Shown: positions 52,428 to 62,425, counted from the stretch's first letter. The stretch: DNA of 64,000 nucleotides from Rhodococcus qingshengii JCM 15477 (GCF_023221595.1 NZ_CP096563.1:6195001-6259000), one strand, 5' to 3'. Notes: a model not told the origin generated them from the sequence alone. A program made the numbers and translations.

Positions 52428-53261
52428 TCAGCGAATCAGGCTCTCGACGGCCATCGGTCGGCGACCCAGAAGCAGTTCGACGGCCGCGCTGCCGGCAAGA
52501 AAATCGTGGTGGTTGTAGAACTCGAACATCGCCGCCAGACGCGAGCTGGCGTTGACGTCAAGGCTGCTGCCGATCTGTTCGCGCCATTGATCCACGCTGA
52601 TCTGATCTATCGCGACGGTCCGTGACGTCTGCTTTTCCACCATCTGTGCCACCTCCATGACGCTCAGAGCTTGCGGGCCGCCCACCTCGTACGTCGCTCC
52701 GTGATGTTCACCCGAGCCCTCGCTCAGTACGACCGCGGCAACAGCCGCCACGTCCGCCAGACTCACGAACGAGAACTTCGTTTCCGCGCTGTACGGCAGG
52801 ACGATGGTGTCAGATCGGCCCGTGAGTACCGCCTCGAAATTCTGCGCGTACGCACACGGTTGCAGCACAGTCCATTTCAAGGGTGAACGATGCAGCTCGT
52901 CCTCACACCTGGCTTTGTCCAGGTGATGCGGCATGGACGGGCTGAACGGCCACGCGACGGAGTGATAGACAAAGTGCTCCACTCCCGCCGATGCCGCTGC
53001 CGTCAGCGCATTGCGAAGCAGTGCGGGCTCGTCGGGATGGACGTTCGGGGCAATGAAGTACACGCCTCGGCACCCGGCGAGCGCCTTGCGCAGTCCGCTT
53101 CCGGTTTCCAGTTCTACCTCGAAGTCCCCGTCGACACGCGCCTTTCGCACCAGTCGCCGAACTGTCACGCTCGGCGGCAGTGCGGCGACGACGGCCTCAC
53201 CGGTCTTACCCGCGGCGCCGATCACCGCGATGTCGGCGCCGCGAGCAATTCCGTTCTCCAT
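52428..53261 (-). CDS. NmrA-like NAD(P)-binding protein
   Basis: 277 residues. The Rossmann start is Ile-Ala-Val-Ile-Gly-Ala-Ala-Gly-Lys-Thr-Gly, an atypical short-chain dehydrogenase/NmrA pattern. Phe-Val-Tyr-His-Ser-Val-Ala and Asp-Lys-Ala-Arg-Cys-Glu stand where SDR catalytic residues would be, without a canonical Tyr-x3-Lys. It may be a redox sensor or an isomerase or reductase. It is 14 bp downstream of the hydantoinase subunit B gene, so it could be the last gene of the catabolic cluster. Confidence 0.85.
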   Translation of the reverse strand: MENGIARGADIAVIGAAGKTGEAVVAALPPSVTVRRLVRKARVDGDFEVELETGSGLRKALAGCRGVYFIAPNVHPDEPALLRNALTAAASAGVEHFVYHSVAWPFSPSMPHHLDKARCEDELHRSPLKWTVLQPCAYAQNFEAVLTGRSDTIVLPYSAETKFSFVSLADVAAVAAVVLSEGSGEHHGATYEVGGPQALSVMEVAQMVEKQTSRTVAIDQISVDQWREQIGSSLDVNASSRLAAMFEFYNHHDFLAGSAAVELLLGRRPMAVESLIR

Positions 53262-53275
53262 GAGAGTTTTCCGTC

Positions 53276-55219
53276 CTAGACGTAGTCGTAGACCGCTGAG
53301 GTGGCGCCACCGGAAAGCTGCGCGTAGCCCGGACCCCGATCGAAGAAGGGTTCGTTCTCACCGCGCTCCGAGCGCAACTGATCCCGTAGCTCCGTGGTCG
53401 CAGCCTCGTCGACCGACGGCTCGTCACCCTCGATCACGACGACAACACCGTAGTCGTCGCGTGCACCCTCTACGGAAACCTTGCGCCACTGAATGTCTCG
53501 CAAGACCTCCTCGATCGGGCGCTCCAGTGGATCTCCCCAACCGCCACCACCGGTGGTGCGAATCCGTACGACCTCGCCGGCCTTGATCGGCTCGGCATCG
53601 GTCAGCGCGTCGAACTCACGCTCGTTCGGTCCACCCGGATCCAGGACCACGGAGAACGGCCGACCGGCCTTGCCGCCCTTGACTCCCCAGCAGGCGAGGA
53701 TCGAACGATCCGCAATGGACATGAAGTGCGCATCCTTGAGCATCCGGATGTGCTTCTCGTATCCCAGACCGCCGCGGTAGCGTCCGGCTCCGCCGGAATC
53801 CATGGCCAGACCGAGCTTCTCGACGATGAAGGGGAAACGGCTCTCGGTGAATTCGGTCGGCAGGTTCCGCGAATCGGGAACGACGTGAATCGTGTCCTCA
53901 CCGTCGGCGTAGTAGCGTCCGCCCGAACCGCCGCCGAGCACCTCACGCATGAGGTACGAGTGACCCTCGAAGTCCTCACCGTAAACGCCGGTGTACCTGA
54001 TGGTCTCCTGATCGGCGGGCATGTTGCCGTCCACAGCCTTGGCGACGACGCCGGCCAGCACTCCGAGCAGACGGAGGATGACAAACGTGCGCGCGTTGGT
54101 GGGGGCGGGGAAGATCGGGGTGATCAGTGTTCCCTTCTCGGGGAACTTCATCTCGATCAGCGGTACGACGCCCTCGTTGACATCCAGTTCGGCCATGCGC
54201 TCCGGGGTGTCCGCGAGGTTACGCAGAATCGGGGCCAACCACTTGATGAGGAAGTTTCCGTCCGCGTAGTCACCACAGTGGTTGATCGGGCCCTTTGCCT
54301 GCGGTCCGGTTCCGTTGAAGTCCAGGATGAGTCGCTCGCCGCCCTCGTCCTCCGGTCGCGTCTTCGTGAGCGTGATGCGCTGGATGTGGAGCATCGGTTC
54401 GTCGACGCCGTCGTGCTCGGCGTAGTCCTCCCACGTGTACTCACCGACCGGGATCTTGCTGAGGATCTCGCGACGGTACGTCTCGGTGGTCGCGTCCATC
54501 ATCGCGTCGAAGCACGACTCGACGGTGTCGACGCCGTAGCGCTCGAACAGTTCGGTGAGTCGACGCGCACCCATCAGGCACGCCGAGCACTCGGCGTCGA
54601 GGTCAGCTGCCAACGCATCCGGCATGCGGGAGTTACGCGTCATGATGCGCAGCGCCGCCTCGTTGGGAACTCCCTGGTCCCACAGTTTGATCGGCGGAAC
54701 CATCAGTCCCTCTTCGTACACCGTGGTGGCGCCGGACGGCATGGAGCCGGGGCAGCAACCGCCGATGTCGTCGTGGTGACCGAATGCCTGAACGAACGCA
54801 ACAACTTTCGGCTCGGCATCGGGGGTGACGCGGGCGAAGACAGGCACCGTGACGCAGAGGTCGGGGAGATGGCCGATGCCACCTTCGGACAGGTAGACGT
54901 CGTTGTGGAAGTACACGTCTCCCGGCTTCATCGTCTCGAGTGGGAAGTCCCGGGCGATCGGATGAACCAGGGCGGAATACGAACGGCCCGTGAGCTTGCG
55001 GAGGTTCCGGTCGTGAATACCGGCGCGGAAGTCGTGAGCGTCACGGATCATCGGTGAGCGCGAGGTGCGCGAAATGGAGGTCTCCACCTCCATTTCCACG
55101 CTGGCGAGGTAACCGGCGACGATCTCGACCAGAATCGGGTCAGGTGACGCGCCGTCGGTAGCGGTGAGTCGGTACGGCTTGGCCGCGGTGGCAGCAGCAG
55201 CATCGAGAATGGCGGTCAT
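53276..55219 (-). CDS. Hydantoinase B/oxoprolinase-family subunit
   Basis: 647 residues from ATG 55219, overlapping the HyuA stop (TGATG). Family features: Phe-His-Asn-Asp-Val-Tyr-Leu near residue 105, a His-His-Asp-Asp-Ile-Gly-Gly, Asp-Phe-Asn-Gly-Thr-Gly-Pro-Gln, Gly-Gly-Gly-Ser-Gly-Gly-Arg and a late Gly-Gly-Gly-Gly-Trp-Gly-Asp-Pro. With the HyuA-type subunit it forms an ATP-dependent lactamase such as N-methylhydantoinase or 5-oxoprolinase, or a carboxylase related to acetone or acetophenone carboxylase. Confidence 0.92.
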   Translation of the reverse strand: MTAILDAAAATAAKPYRLTATDGASPDPILVEIVAGYLASVEMEVETSISRTSRSPMIRDAHDFRAGIHDRNLRKLTGRSYSALVHPIARDFPLETMKPGDVYFHNDVYLSEGGIGHLPDLCVTVPVFARVTPDAEPKVVAFVQAFGHHDDIGGCCPGSMPSGATTVYEEGLMVPPIKLWDQGVPNEAALRIMTRNSRMPDALAADLDAECSACLMGARRLTELFERYGVDTVESCFDAMMDATTETYRREILSKIPVGEYTWEDYAEHDGVDEPMLHIQRITLTKTRPEDEGGERLILDFNGTGPQAKGPINHCGDYADGNFLIKWLAPILRNLADTPERMAELDVNEGVVPLIEMKFPEKGTLITPIFPAPTNARTFVILRLLGVLAGVVAKAVDGNMPADQETIRYTGVYGEDFEGHSYLMREVLGGGSGGRYYADGEDTIHVVPDSRNLPTEFTESRFPFIVEKLGLAMDSGGAGRYRGGLGYEKHIRMLKDAHFMSIADRSILACWGVKGGKAGRPFSVVLDPGGPNEREFDALTDAEPIKAGEVVRIRTTGGGGWGDPLERPIEEVLRDIQWRKVSVEGARDDYGVVVVIEGDEPSVDEAATTELRDQLRSERGENEPFFDRGPGYAQLSGGATSAVYDYV

Positions 55220-57318
55220 CACTTCACTCCGTTCGAGTCGGAAGACTTCGAGATACGAATGTTCCCGAAGGTGTCGATACGTGCCGAGAATCCGGGATGG
55301 ATCGGGACAGTCGAGCTGAACTCCTCGATCACGGCCGGTCCTTCGATGACGTCACCCGCACCGAGCAGTGTGCGATCGTAGGTGGCCGTCTCGACCCAGC
55401 TGTCGAAATAGGATTGGCGCGAACCGGTTCGGGCGGTCTCGGCACCGTTTCCGGCGGGGATTTCCTTGAGCGTCGGACGCTTGATCGGGCCGATGCCGCT
55501 CACGCGCAGGTTGACCCATTCCACGTGCTGCGACGGGTCTCCCCGGAAGTCGTAGCCGTACAGTTCACGGTGTGCCTGGTGGAACGCCTCGGCCGCGTCG
55601 TCCATGATCTGCGCCGTGACGGTACCTTCCGCCACCGGGACGCGCACCTCGAATGCCTGACCGAGGTAGCGCAGATCCGCAGTACGAGAGTACTTGCGCT
55701 GCGTCTCGTCGAAACCCTCTTCGGCGAGCGCGATCTCGGCTTCGCCGGCCAGCGCGTCGAACTGGCTCTGCAGGTCTTCAGCCTTCAACCGGTCGTGACG
55801 ACTGACATGCGTCTGGACGTAGTCGTTGCGGACATCGACCGTCAGCAGACCGAACGCGGAGACGTTACCCGGATTGAGCGGGACGAGAACGTCTTTCAGA
55901 CCCAGGATGTCGACGAGACGGCAGGCGAGCAGGGAGCCGGAGCCGCCGAACGTCACGAGGGTGAAGTCGCGAACGTCGAGGCCACGCTTGACGGTGATCT
56001 GACGCAGGGCGTTGGCCTGGTTCCACGCCGAGACCTCGAGGACGCCGACCGCGCACTCCTCGAAGCCCAGACTGAGCTGTGTTGCAAGCTCTTCGAGGCC
56101 CTTGCGTGCCAATTCCGTGTCGAGAGGAATCTCGCCACCGAGCAGGTGGGGTGGGATGCGACCGAGCAGGACGTGCGCGTCGGTGATGGTCGGTTCGCTG
56201 CCGCCCTTGCCGTAGCACAACGGTCCGGGATCGGCGCCGGCCGACTGAGGGCCGACTCGGAGGGTGTGTTCCGGCGTCATCCACGCGATCGACCCACCAC
56301 CGGCGCCGACGGTCACGACGTCGATCATCGGGATCTTCGACGGGTAGTTGCCCACTCGCCCTTCGGTGGTCAGCGCGGGCTCGCCGCGAACCACGACGGT
56401 GACATCCGTCGACGTTCCGCCGCCGTCACAGGTCAACACCTGCTCGACGCCGGCGGCGTCGGCGATCAGCGCAGCACCGAGGGCTCCGGCGGCCGGTCCC
56501 GACAGGACTGTCGTAATAGGCTGGTGAACAACCTCTTTGGCCGACAGGACACCGCCGTTGGACTTCATGACGTAGAACGGGATGTCGCGGGGTTCACCGT
56601 CGGTGGTCGAGAACTCACGCAGACGATTCGCGATGTTGTTCACGTAGTTGCGGATGTTCGGCTTGACCGCGGCGTCCACGAGTGTGGTGATGGACCGCTC
56701 GTATTCGCGGTACTCACGCAGCACCTGGCTCGAGATGCTCACCGTCGCATCGGGGAAAACTTCGAAGAGGATGTCGCGTACGCGCTCCTCGTGCGTCGGA
56801 TCGGCGTACGAGTGCATGAGGCAGACGCCGATGGTCCGGATCCCGCGGTCCTTGAAGAACTGCGCTGCGCTGCGAACGCTCTCTTCGTCGAGCGGACGAA
56901 TCTCGCTGCCGTCGAAGGAAAGGCGTCCACCGACGGTGCGTACACGATCGGCGGGGACGATGCGTTCGGGCTTGACCCAGAAGTACGAGTTGCCGTAACC
57001 GTCCGGCACCGACTGACGAGCGATCTCGAGAACGTGCTCGTAGCCCTCGGTGGTGATGAAGCCGAGGTTCTCGACCTTGCCTTCGAGCAGCTTGTTCGTC
57101 GCTACGGTCGTGCCGTGGCTGACCGCACCGATGGAGTCGCCACTCTCACCGAGCTTGGCGAGTACCTTCTCGATACCGGCGAGAAAGCCCTCGGCGGGGT
57201 CCGCCGGGGTGGACGGGGTCTTGGTGGTGACGATGGCGCCGGTTTCGTCGTCCACTGCCACGATGTCGGTGAACGTTCCGCCGGTATCGATACCGACCCG
57301 AATCTTCCTGGGTTCCAC
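55219..57318 (-). CDS. Hydantoinase A/oxoprolinase-family subunit
   Basis: 699 residues. The actin-like ATPase fold has Gly-Ile-Asp-Thr-Gly-Gly-Thr-Phe-Thr-Asp (phosphate loop) near the start, Ser-His-Gly-Thr-Thr-Val-Ala-Thr-Asn, Ser-Gly-Pro-Ala-Ala-Gly-Ala-Leu-Gly, Cys-Asp-Gly-Gly-Gly-Thr-Ser-Thr-Asp, and Gly-Ala-Gly-Gly-Gly-Ser-Ile-Ala. It activates the substrate with ATP for ring opening or carboxylation by the B subunit. It starts 281 bp after the CoxG-like gene, with a terminator in the gap, so it has its own promoter. Confidence 0.93.
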   Translation of the reverse strand: MEPRKIRVGIDTGGTFTDIVAVDDETGAIVTTKTPSTPADPAEGFLAGIEKVLAKLGESGDSIGAVSHGTTVATNKLLEGKVENLGFITTEGYEHVLEIARQSVPDGYGNSYFWVKPERIVPADRVRTVGGRLSFDGSEIRPLDEESVRSAAQFFKDRGIRTIGVCLMHSYADPTHEERVRDILFEVFPDATVSISSQVLREYREYERSITTLVDAAVKPNIRNYVNNIANRLREFSTTDGEPRDIPFYVMKSNGGVLSAKEVVHQPITTVLSGPAAGALGAALIADAAGVEQVLTCDGGGTSTDVTVVVRGEPALTTEGRVGNYPSKIPMIDVVTVGAGGGSIAWMTPEHTLRVGPQSAGADPGPLCYGKGGSEPTITDAHVLLGRIPPHLLGGEIPLDTELARKGLEELATQLSLGFEECAVGVLEVSAWNQANALRQITVKRGLDVRDFTLVTFGGSGSLLACRLVDILGLKDVLVPLNPGNVSAFGLLTVDVRNDYVQTHVSRHDRLKAEDLQSQFDALAGEAEIALAEEGFDETQRKYSRTADLRYLGQAFEVRVPVAEGTVTAQIMDDAAEAFHQAHRELYGYDFRGDPSQHVEWVNLRVSGIGPIKRPTLKEIPAGNGAETARTGSRQSYFDSWVETATYDRTLLGAGDVIEGPAVIEEFSSTVPIHPGFSARIDTFGNIRISKSSDSNGVK

Positions 57319-57530
57319 GCTTCCTCCTGAGATCTTTGGCTCGTCTCGTCTGGTACCGATCGACGGTTGCGGCCTAGCCGGTAAGTGGCTCGTACCTGAC
57401 GTGTAGAGCTATTCCACAGGTTCGGAAGAGCGGATTCTTTGTCACAATTCGCCGAATCGGGGGACCAAGGTTCGGCGCACGATCACGAGCGGATCTTCGC
57501 CGGCGCCTCCATGGGTTACGCGGACGTGAA

Positions 57531-57563
57531 AAACGCCCCGAACCTGGTCGGTTCGGGGCGTTT
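57531..57563 (-). terminator. Terminator after the molybdenum hydroxylase operon
   Basis: AAACGCCCCGAACC pairs with GGTTCGGGGCGTTT (14 perfect pairs, 5-nt loop), with an A-rich flank that becomes a U tract on the minus strand. The remaining 57319-57530 shows no gene and should hold the hyuA promoter. Confidence 0.9.
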
Positions 57564-57599
57564 CCCTCATCGCAAATCAGCTGTTGACACCTGAGTGAA

Positions 57600-58271
57600 C
57601 TACTCGCGACAACCAGAACGCGCCAGGAATCCGCCTATAGCAACACCTGACAAAGCAATGGCTGCGCCGACGACGGCGCTGACCATCACCGTGCGAGCAT
57701 CTGTGCCGCCCGCTGTCGGTGCAGCGGCCGGAAGAACCGCCGGTGCCGCGACAGCTCCGGAAACTACCGGCGCGCCTTCGACCGCCACTGCCGGTACCGC
57801 CGCCGCCACGGCGGCAGTGACCTTCTCGGGAATGCCGTTGGCAATGACGCCGTCGATGCTCTTGAAGAACACCCCGGCCATCTTCTTGGCTACACCGGTG
57901 ATCATGCGCTGCCCGACGCCGCCGACCATCCCGCCGACCACGGCGTCGGCGTCATACGAAAGCAGCGTGCCACCCTCGTTCTCCGTCAAGGTGACCGTGA
58001 CGTCCGCCTTCACCGTGCCGGGAGCACCCGCCCCCGAAGCCGTCATGACAAACGAATTGGGCCGATTCTGTTGCGACAGAACAACCTCGCCGTCGTAGAC
58101 GCCCTTGATCGACGCAACTCCCGCCATGATGGAGAGCTTGTAGTGATTGTCCGTGAGCTGCTCGAGCGACTGCACACCGGGAATGGTCGCGGCCAGTACA
58201 CGACCGTCCTGGAGCTTGTCGTAGACCTCTTCGCGAGGTGCCGTCAGCTGCGCGGTGCCGGCGATTCTCAT
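57600..58271 (-). CDS. CoxG-like SRPBCC protein with C-terminal membrane anchor
   Basis: 223 residues. The SRPBCC domain (1-145) starts Gly-Thr-Ala-Gln-Leu-Thr-Ala-Pro-Arg-Glu-Glu-Val-Tyr and contains Ile-Pro-Gly-Val-Gln-Ser-Leu. An Ala/Pro/Val-rich linker and a single C-terminal membrane helix (about 197-215) follow. CoxG proteins help recruit molybdenum hydroxylases to the membrane and handle quinones. It overlaps the large-subunit gene by 4 bp. Confidence 0.9.
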   Translation of the reverse strand: MRIAGTAQLTAPREEVYDKLQDGRVLAATIPGVQSLEQLTDNHYKLSIMAGVASIKGVYDGEVVLSQQNRPNSFVMTASGAGAPGTVKADVTVTLTENEGGTLLSYDADAVVGGMVGGVGQRMITGVAKKMAGVFFKSIDGVIANGIPEKVTAAVAAAVPAVAVEGAPVVSGAVAAPAVLPAAAPTAGGTDARTVMVSAVVGAAIALSGVAIGGFLARSGCRE

Positions 58272-60790
58272 GCATTCTCCTCTGATGACGAACCCGCGTG
58301 TGCGAGTCGAAGTTCGAACAGTTCGGACGGTGAAATGGGCATGGACGTGATCGAGATTCCTTCGGCGTCCTCGATGGCAGCCGCGATGACGGCGCTGGTG
58401 GGGATCACACCGGCCTCACCGGCACCCTTCATTCCGAGTGGGTTGAGTCCCGACGGCGTGACGGTGTGATCCATCTCGAGCGAATCCGGCATCTCGGTGA
58501 CGAACGGCATCAAGAAGTCCATGTACGACGCGTTGAGCATCTGCCCGTGCTCGTCGTAGACGATCCGCTCGTAGAGTGCGCCGCCGATACCTTGCGCGAC
58601 GGCGCCCATGACCTGACCTTCGACGATGCGGGGGTTGATCACGTTTCCGCAGTCGTGGATGACAACGTAACGACGGACCGTGATCTCGGCTGTCACGGGA
58701 TCGGTTTCGACGATCGCCGCGTGCACTCCCGAAGCGAAGGTGGAACTGGGCGGCGAGTAGTAGCCGGTTGCTTCCAGACCGGGCTGCTCACCCTCGGGAA
58801 TCGGCGGCTTCGACATGTCCGTGTCGGTCTTGGCGAAACCGGTGGCCAGCTTCGACTCACGGTCGAACGCATATCGTAGCGGGTTCGACAGCACGGCAAC
58901 AACACTCAGCGGTACGGACGTACCCTCCACTCCGGCTTCGGTGCCGATCTTGCACACGTGGCCTTCCCGGAGTTCCAGTTCGGTTTCCGGCAGATCCAAG
59001 ATTCCGGACGCGATCTTCTTCGCCTTCTCCGCGACCATCTGCGCCGCGACATGGAAGGCCGAACCCGACATGACCGCCCCACGCGAGGCGAAAGTGCCGA
59101 CGGCATAACCGAACCGGCGGGTATCACCCGTGACGATCTCGACGTCGGAGACCTTGACTCCGAGGTCGTCCGCAACGATCTGGGCGAACGCGGTCTGGTG
59201 GCCCTGACCCTGCGTCGTCAAGCCTGTTGCGGCCTTGACCTTTCCGGACGTCTCGACGACGACGTGCGCACCCTCGTACGGTCCGGGTCCGGTTCCCTCG
59301 ACGTACGCGCCGATACCGATGCCGACCGACCGACCTTCGGCGCGAGCCTTCCTCTGGTACTCGGGAAATCCGTCCCAGTCGATGAGCTTCTTGAGCTTGT
59401 CGATGCCCGCCTGGTAGTCGCCCGTGTCGTAGATCAACGGGCGTCCGTCCTGGAACATCAGGCCGAAGTCGTACGGCATGTCCTCGGGGCGAATGAAGTT
59501 CGCCTCCCGCACCGCGATCTTGTCCTTTTTCAGGTACTTGGCGATGGCGTCCATGGATCGCTCCATCGCGAACACGGCCTGCGGACGTCCGGCGCCGCGG
59601 TACGGGGTCACGATCACGGTGTTGGTGTACAGCGAATAGGCGTTGACCCGGAACGACTTCGGCTTGTACGGCCCGAGAACCTGCGTCGCGGTGTTGATCA
59701 TGACGATGATCCCGTACGGCAGGTAGGCACCGTTGTCGTGCCAGAACGTGAAGTCGAACGCCAACAGACGACCCTCGTCGTCGAATCCGATGTCGACCTT
59801 CTGGATCTGCCCGCGCTCGTGTGCGCTCGAGATGAAGTGCTCACGGCGATCCTCGACCCACTTCACCTCACAGGAGATGCCGGCCTGGCCGAGTCGTCGA
59901 GCGGCCCACGTGATCATGACTTCTTCGGGCCACGGGTGAACGATCTTGACGCCGAATCCGCCGCCGACGTCAGGAGCGATGCAGTGAACCTTGTTCAGCG
60001 CCATCCCCAATCGCGCTGCGATTGCGGCGCGGGCAGACGTGGACGTCTGGGTGGAGGTCCAGAACGTGAGGGTGTTCTCGTCACCGTCCCAACGTGCGTA
60101 GACGCCCTTGCCCTCCATCGGCATGGAAGCCGAACGCTCGATTTCGAGATCCAGCGTCAGTCGGTGCGGCGCGGCGGCCAGTTCGGCATCCAGATCTCCG
60201 AACCCGTGCTGCAGGTGAGCGGCGACGTTGTCCGGAACGTCGGCGTGGACGGCGTTGGCGGCGGTGCGAGCGACGTCGATCCCCACTACAGGCTTCAGCG
60301 CCTCGTAGGTGACGTCGATCTTCGCGCAAGCGTCCTCGGCGATGTACCGGTTGTCGGCGACCACCATGGCGATGGCTTCGCCGACATGCTTCACCTCGTC
60401 CTTCGCGAGGGGATACCCGTTGCGCGGAGCGATGATTCCCGGATGCGGAATGAGCAGTGGCAGGTTCTCCGCCATTTCCGGCGTGTCCGCGAGGAGATCT
60501 TCGTAGGTGTAGATGGCATGTACGCCAGGCACTTCCAGCGCCTGATCGATGTCGATGTCGATGATTCGCGCATGAGCGTGCGGCGACCTGACGAATGCCG
60601 CGATCAGCGCGTTGTGGCCCAGATCGTCGAGGTATCGCCCCTGACCGCTGAGCAGACGCGTATCTTCCTCGCGCGGAATCGGTTTACCGAAGAACTTGCC
60701 GTCGTCGGCAACCGAATGATCGGCCGTCGAATGATCGGAAGCGGGATGCTTCGCCCCGTTGCGCTTTGCTGGTTTGACCGGAGTACTCAT
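58268..60790 (-). CDS. Molybdenum hydroxylase large subunit (xanthine dehydrogenase family, CoxL form II-like)
   Basis: 840 residues. After a 35-residue Ser/Asp/His-rich start come Arg-Glu-Asp-Thr-Arg-Leu-Leu-Ser-Gly-Gln-Gly-Arg-Tyr and the molybdopterin-binding domains. The active-site loop reads Pro-Tyr-Arg-Gly-Ala-Gly-Arg. It is therefore not a form I CO dehydrogenase, which has Ala-Tyr-Arg-Cys-Ser-Phe-Arg. The catalytic Glu is in Lys-Gly-Ala-Gly-Glu-Ala-Gly. It hydroxylates a carbon next to nitrogen in a heterocycle, or oxidises an aldehyde. Neighbours favour an N-heterocycle. Overlaps of 4 bp with both neighbours mark a tight operon. Confidence 0.93.
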   Translation of the reverse strand: MSTPVKPAKRNGAKHPASDHSTADHSVADDGKFFGKPIPREEDTRLLSGQGRYLDDLGHNALIAAFVRSPHAHARIIDIDIDQALEVPGVHAIYTYEDLLADTPEMAENLPLLIPHPGIIAPRNGYPLAKDEVKHVGEAIAMVVADNRYIAEDACAKIDVTYEALKPVVGIDVARTAANAVHADVPDNVAAHLQHGFGDLDAELAAAPHRLTLDLEIERSASMPMEGKGVYARWDGDENTLTFWTSTQTSTSARAAIAARLGMALNKVHCIAPDVGGGFGVKIVHPWPEEVMITWAARRLGQAGISCEVKWVEDRREHFISSAHERGQIQKVDIGFDDEGRLLAFDFTFWHDNGAYLPYGIIVMINTATQVLGPYKPKSFRVNAYSLYTNTVIVTPYRGAGRPQAVFAMERSMDAIAKYLKKDKIAVREANFIRPEDMPYDFGLMFQDGRPLIYDTGDYQAGIDKLKKLIDWDGFPEYQRKARAEGRSVGIGIGAYVEGTGPGPYEGAHVVVETSGKVKAATGLTTQGQGHQTAFAQIVADDLGVKVSDVEIVTGDTRRFGYAVGTFASRGAVMSGSAFHVAAQMVAEKAKKIASGILDLPETELELREGHVCKIGTEAGVEGTSVPLSVVAVLSNPLRYAFDRESKLATGFAKTDTDMSKPPIPEGEQPGLEATGYYSPPSSTFASGVHAAIVETDPVTAEITVRRYVVIHDCGNVINPRIVEGQVMGAVAQGIGGALYERIVYDEHGQMLNASYMDFLMPFVTEMPDSLEMDHTVTPSGLNPLGMKGAGEAGVIPTSAVIAAAIEDAEGISITSMPISPSELFELRLAHAGSSSEENA

Positions 60791-61431
60791 GCCTTACCCG
60801 CCCGTCCTCCGACGGGATTCGTCGTTCCCCGCACCTTGCGATCCAACGCCTCCCGAGTGGACGCGTCGTCGATTCCGAGCGGGAACTGCCCGGCCCGTTC
60901 ACGCTTGATCTCGGCCGCGCGCAGAACCGACGCCCTGATGTTCTGGTACCCCGTACAACGGCAGAGGTTTCCCGCTATCGCGTCGGTAGCTTCCTCCCGC
61001 GTGGGGTTGGGGTTCTCCTCGAGAAATGCCGCGATGGTCGTCACGAATCCCGGAGTGCAGAATCCGCACTGCAGACCGTGACAATCCTTGAACGCCTGCT
61101 GAACCGGATGCAAAGTGCCGTCCGGCTCGACGAGGCCTTCGACGGTGGTGATCGATCGACCTTCGAGGCTGGCCGCGAGGACGAGACAGGACCGAACCGG
61201 CTTTCCGTCGAGCAGCACGGTGCACGCACCACACACGCCGTGTTCACAACCCACGTGCGTGCCCGTCTTACGGAGGTGGTGACGAATGGCATCCGAAGCC
61301 AGAGTGCGGGAGGGAAGAACGACGGTGTTCGTCACCTCGTTGAGCGTGAACGTGACAGCTACATGGTGCTCACCGGTGTCTGCTGCCAGCTCGGCAAGTT
61401 GATCATCGATGGAGCGATCGTTTTTGGACAT
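60787..61431 (-). CDS. Molybdenum hydroxylase 2Fe-2S subunit (CoxS-like)
   Basis: 214 residues from ATG 61431; GTG 61437 or 61440, closer to AGGAAAG, are alternatives. The plant-type ferredoxin cluster has Gly-Cys-Glu-His-Gly-Val-Cys-Gly-Ala-Cys. The second cluster domain has Cys-Gly-Phe-Cys-Thr-Pro-Gly and Cys-Arg-Cys-Thr-Gly-Tyr-Gln. N- and C-terminal extensions of about 25 and 35 residues exceed the usual 160-residue size. It passes electrons from Mo to FAD. Confidence 0.94.
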   Translation of the reverse strand: MSKNDRSIDDQLAELAADTGEHHVAVTFTLNEVTNTVVLPSRTLASDAIRHHLRKTGTHVGCEHGVCGACTVLLDGKPVRSCLVLAASLEGRSITTVEGLVEPDGTLHPVQQAFKDCHGLQCGFCTPGFVTTIAAFLEENPNPTREEATDAIAGNLCRCTGYQNIRASVLRAAEIKRERAGQFPLGIDDASTREALDRKVRGTTNPVGGRAGKA

Positions 61432-61433
61432 TG

Positions 61434-62336
61434 TCACCACTTTCCTGCCAGTACTGCGTTCTCACTGAGAGCATCCGTTGCCGCCGCGAAGCCGACCCGC
61501 GCCGTGAGCGCGGACACCAACTGCGAGCGGTACGCCGCCGTCCCGTGAATGTCTGCCTCGGTATCTATCTGCGCGCGGGCGCATTCCCCGAGGGTGCGCC
61601 ACCGCGGGTCTCGCTGATCCGTCGCGGACGCCCCCGCCAACACGTTCGTGTAGTCCACGACCTGCCCCAGCTCTCCGGCGGACACGTACGTCATGTGCGC
61701 TTCGGCCACCAGACCGTCGACCACACGAATCCGGGCGACGACGCCGACCAGTGCATAGTCACCGTGACGACGCGCGATCTCGTCGATGGCGGTTCCCACG
61801 CCGGGTTCGGCGGCGGGCACCGACACCGACACCGCGATCTCGTCTGATTCCAGGCTCGACTCGAGAGGGCCGGCGAAGAGATCCGTCGACGCGATCTCGC
61901 GGGTGCCACGCACCGACTGGACGGTCACGCTGCCCCCGAGCAGCGTCAGGACTGCCGGCATCTCCGCCGACGGATCGGCGTGGACGATGGAGCCGACGCT
62001 CGTCCCGCGGTTACGGATCGTGGGGTGCGCTACCAACTGCAGAGCACGGTTCAGCAGAGGCTGGACTCGACGAGCACCTTCGTCGGCCGCCAGCACCGAG
62101 TGCGTGGCCAGGGCCTGGAACCGCACTCCTTCGTCTTCGGACGAGGTCACCGAAGCGAGGTTCGGGATCGATCCGATGTCGACGATGTGGGCGGGCGCGG
62201 CGAGGCGCATGGACAGCAGCGGCACAAGCGATTGCCCACCGGCGAGCACCTTCCCCTCGTGAGAGACCTCGGAGAGGATTCGGCACGCGTCCTCGACCGA
62301 GGACGGTCGGTGATAAGTCAGCGGCGACGGTTTCAT
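61434..62336 (-). CDS. Molybdenum hydroxylase FAD-binding subunit (CoxM-like)
   Basis: 300 residues. FAD motifs are Ala-Gly-Gly-Gln-Ser-Leu-Val-Pro near residue 32 and Thr-Ile-Arg-Asn-Arg-Gly-Thr-Ser-Val-Gly-Ser near 106, followed by Ala-Asp-Pro-Ser-Ala-Glu-Met-Pro. The C-terminal CO-dehydrogenase flavoprotein domain is complete. It is the first gene of the M-S-L-G operon, 89 bp after the permease gene. Confidence 0.94.
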   Translation of the reverse strand: MKPSPLTYHRPSSVEDACRILSEVSHEGKVLAGGQSLVPLLSMRLAAPAHIVDIGSIPNLASVTSSEDEGVRFQALATHSVLAADEGARRVQPLLNRALQLVAHPTIRNRGTSVGSIVHADPSAEMPAVLTLLGGSVTVQSVRGTREIASTDLFAGPLESSLESDEIAVSVSVPAAEPGVGTAIDEIARRHGDYALVGVVARIRVVDGLVAEAHMTYVSAGELGQVVDYTNVLAGASATDQRDPRWRTLGECARAQIDTEADIHGTAAYRSQLVSALTARVGFAAATDALSENAVLAGKW

Positions 62337-62425
62337 TACTTAATCCTGCCTCTATGAGTCACTTCACGTTTTGTGCAGATGTGACAACGGTCACGGGTCA
62401 TACCTGGCATACATTCAACTTGGCA

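Noticed and set aside
54783..57330. Long plus-strand frames opposite the hydantoinase and molybdenum hydroxylase genes
   Set aside because: They are antisense shadows produced by high GC codon bias; the minus-strand frames have full family motifs.
58268..62336. Aerobic carbon monoxide dehydrogenase (form I)
   Set aside because: The active-site loop has Tyr-Arg-Gly-Ala-Gly-Arg instead of the Cys-containing form I loop.
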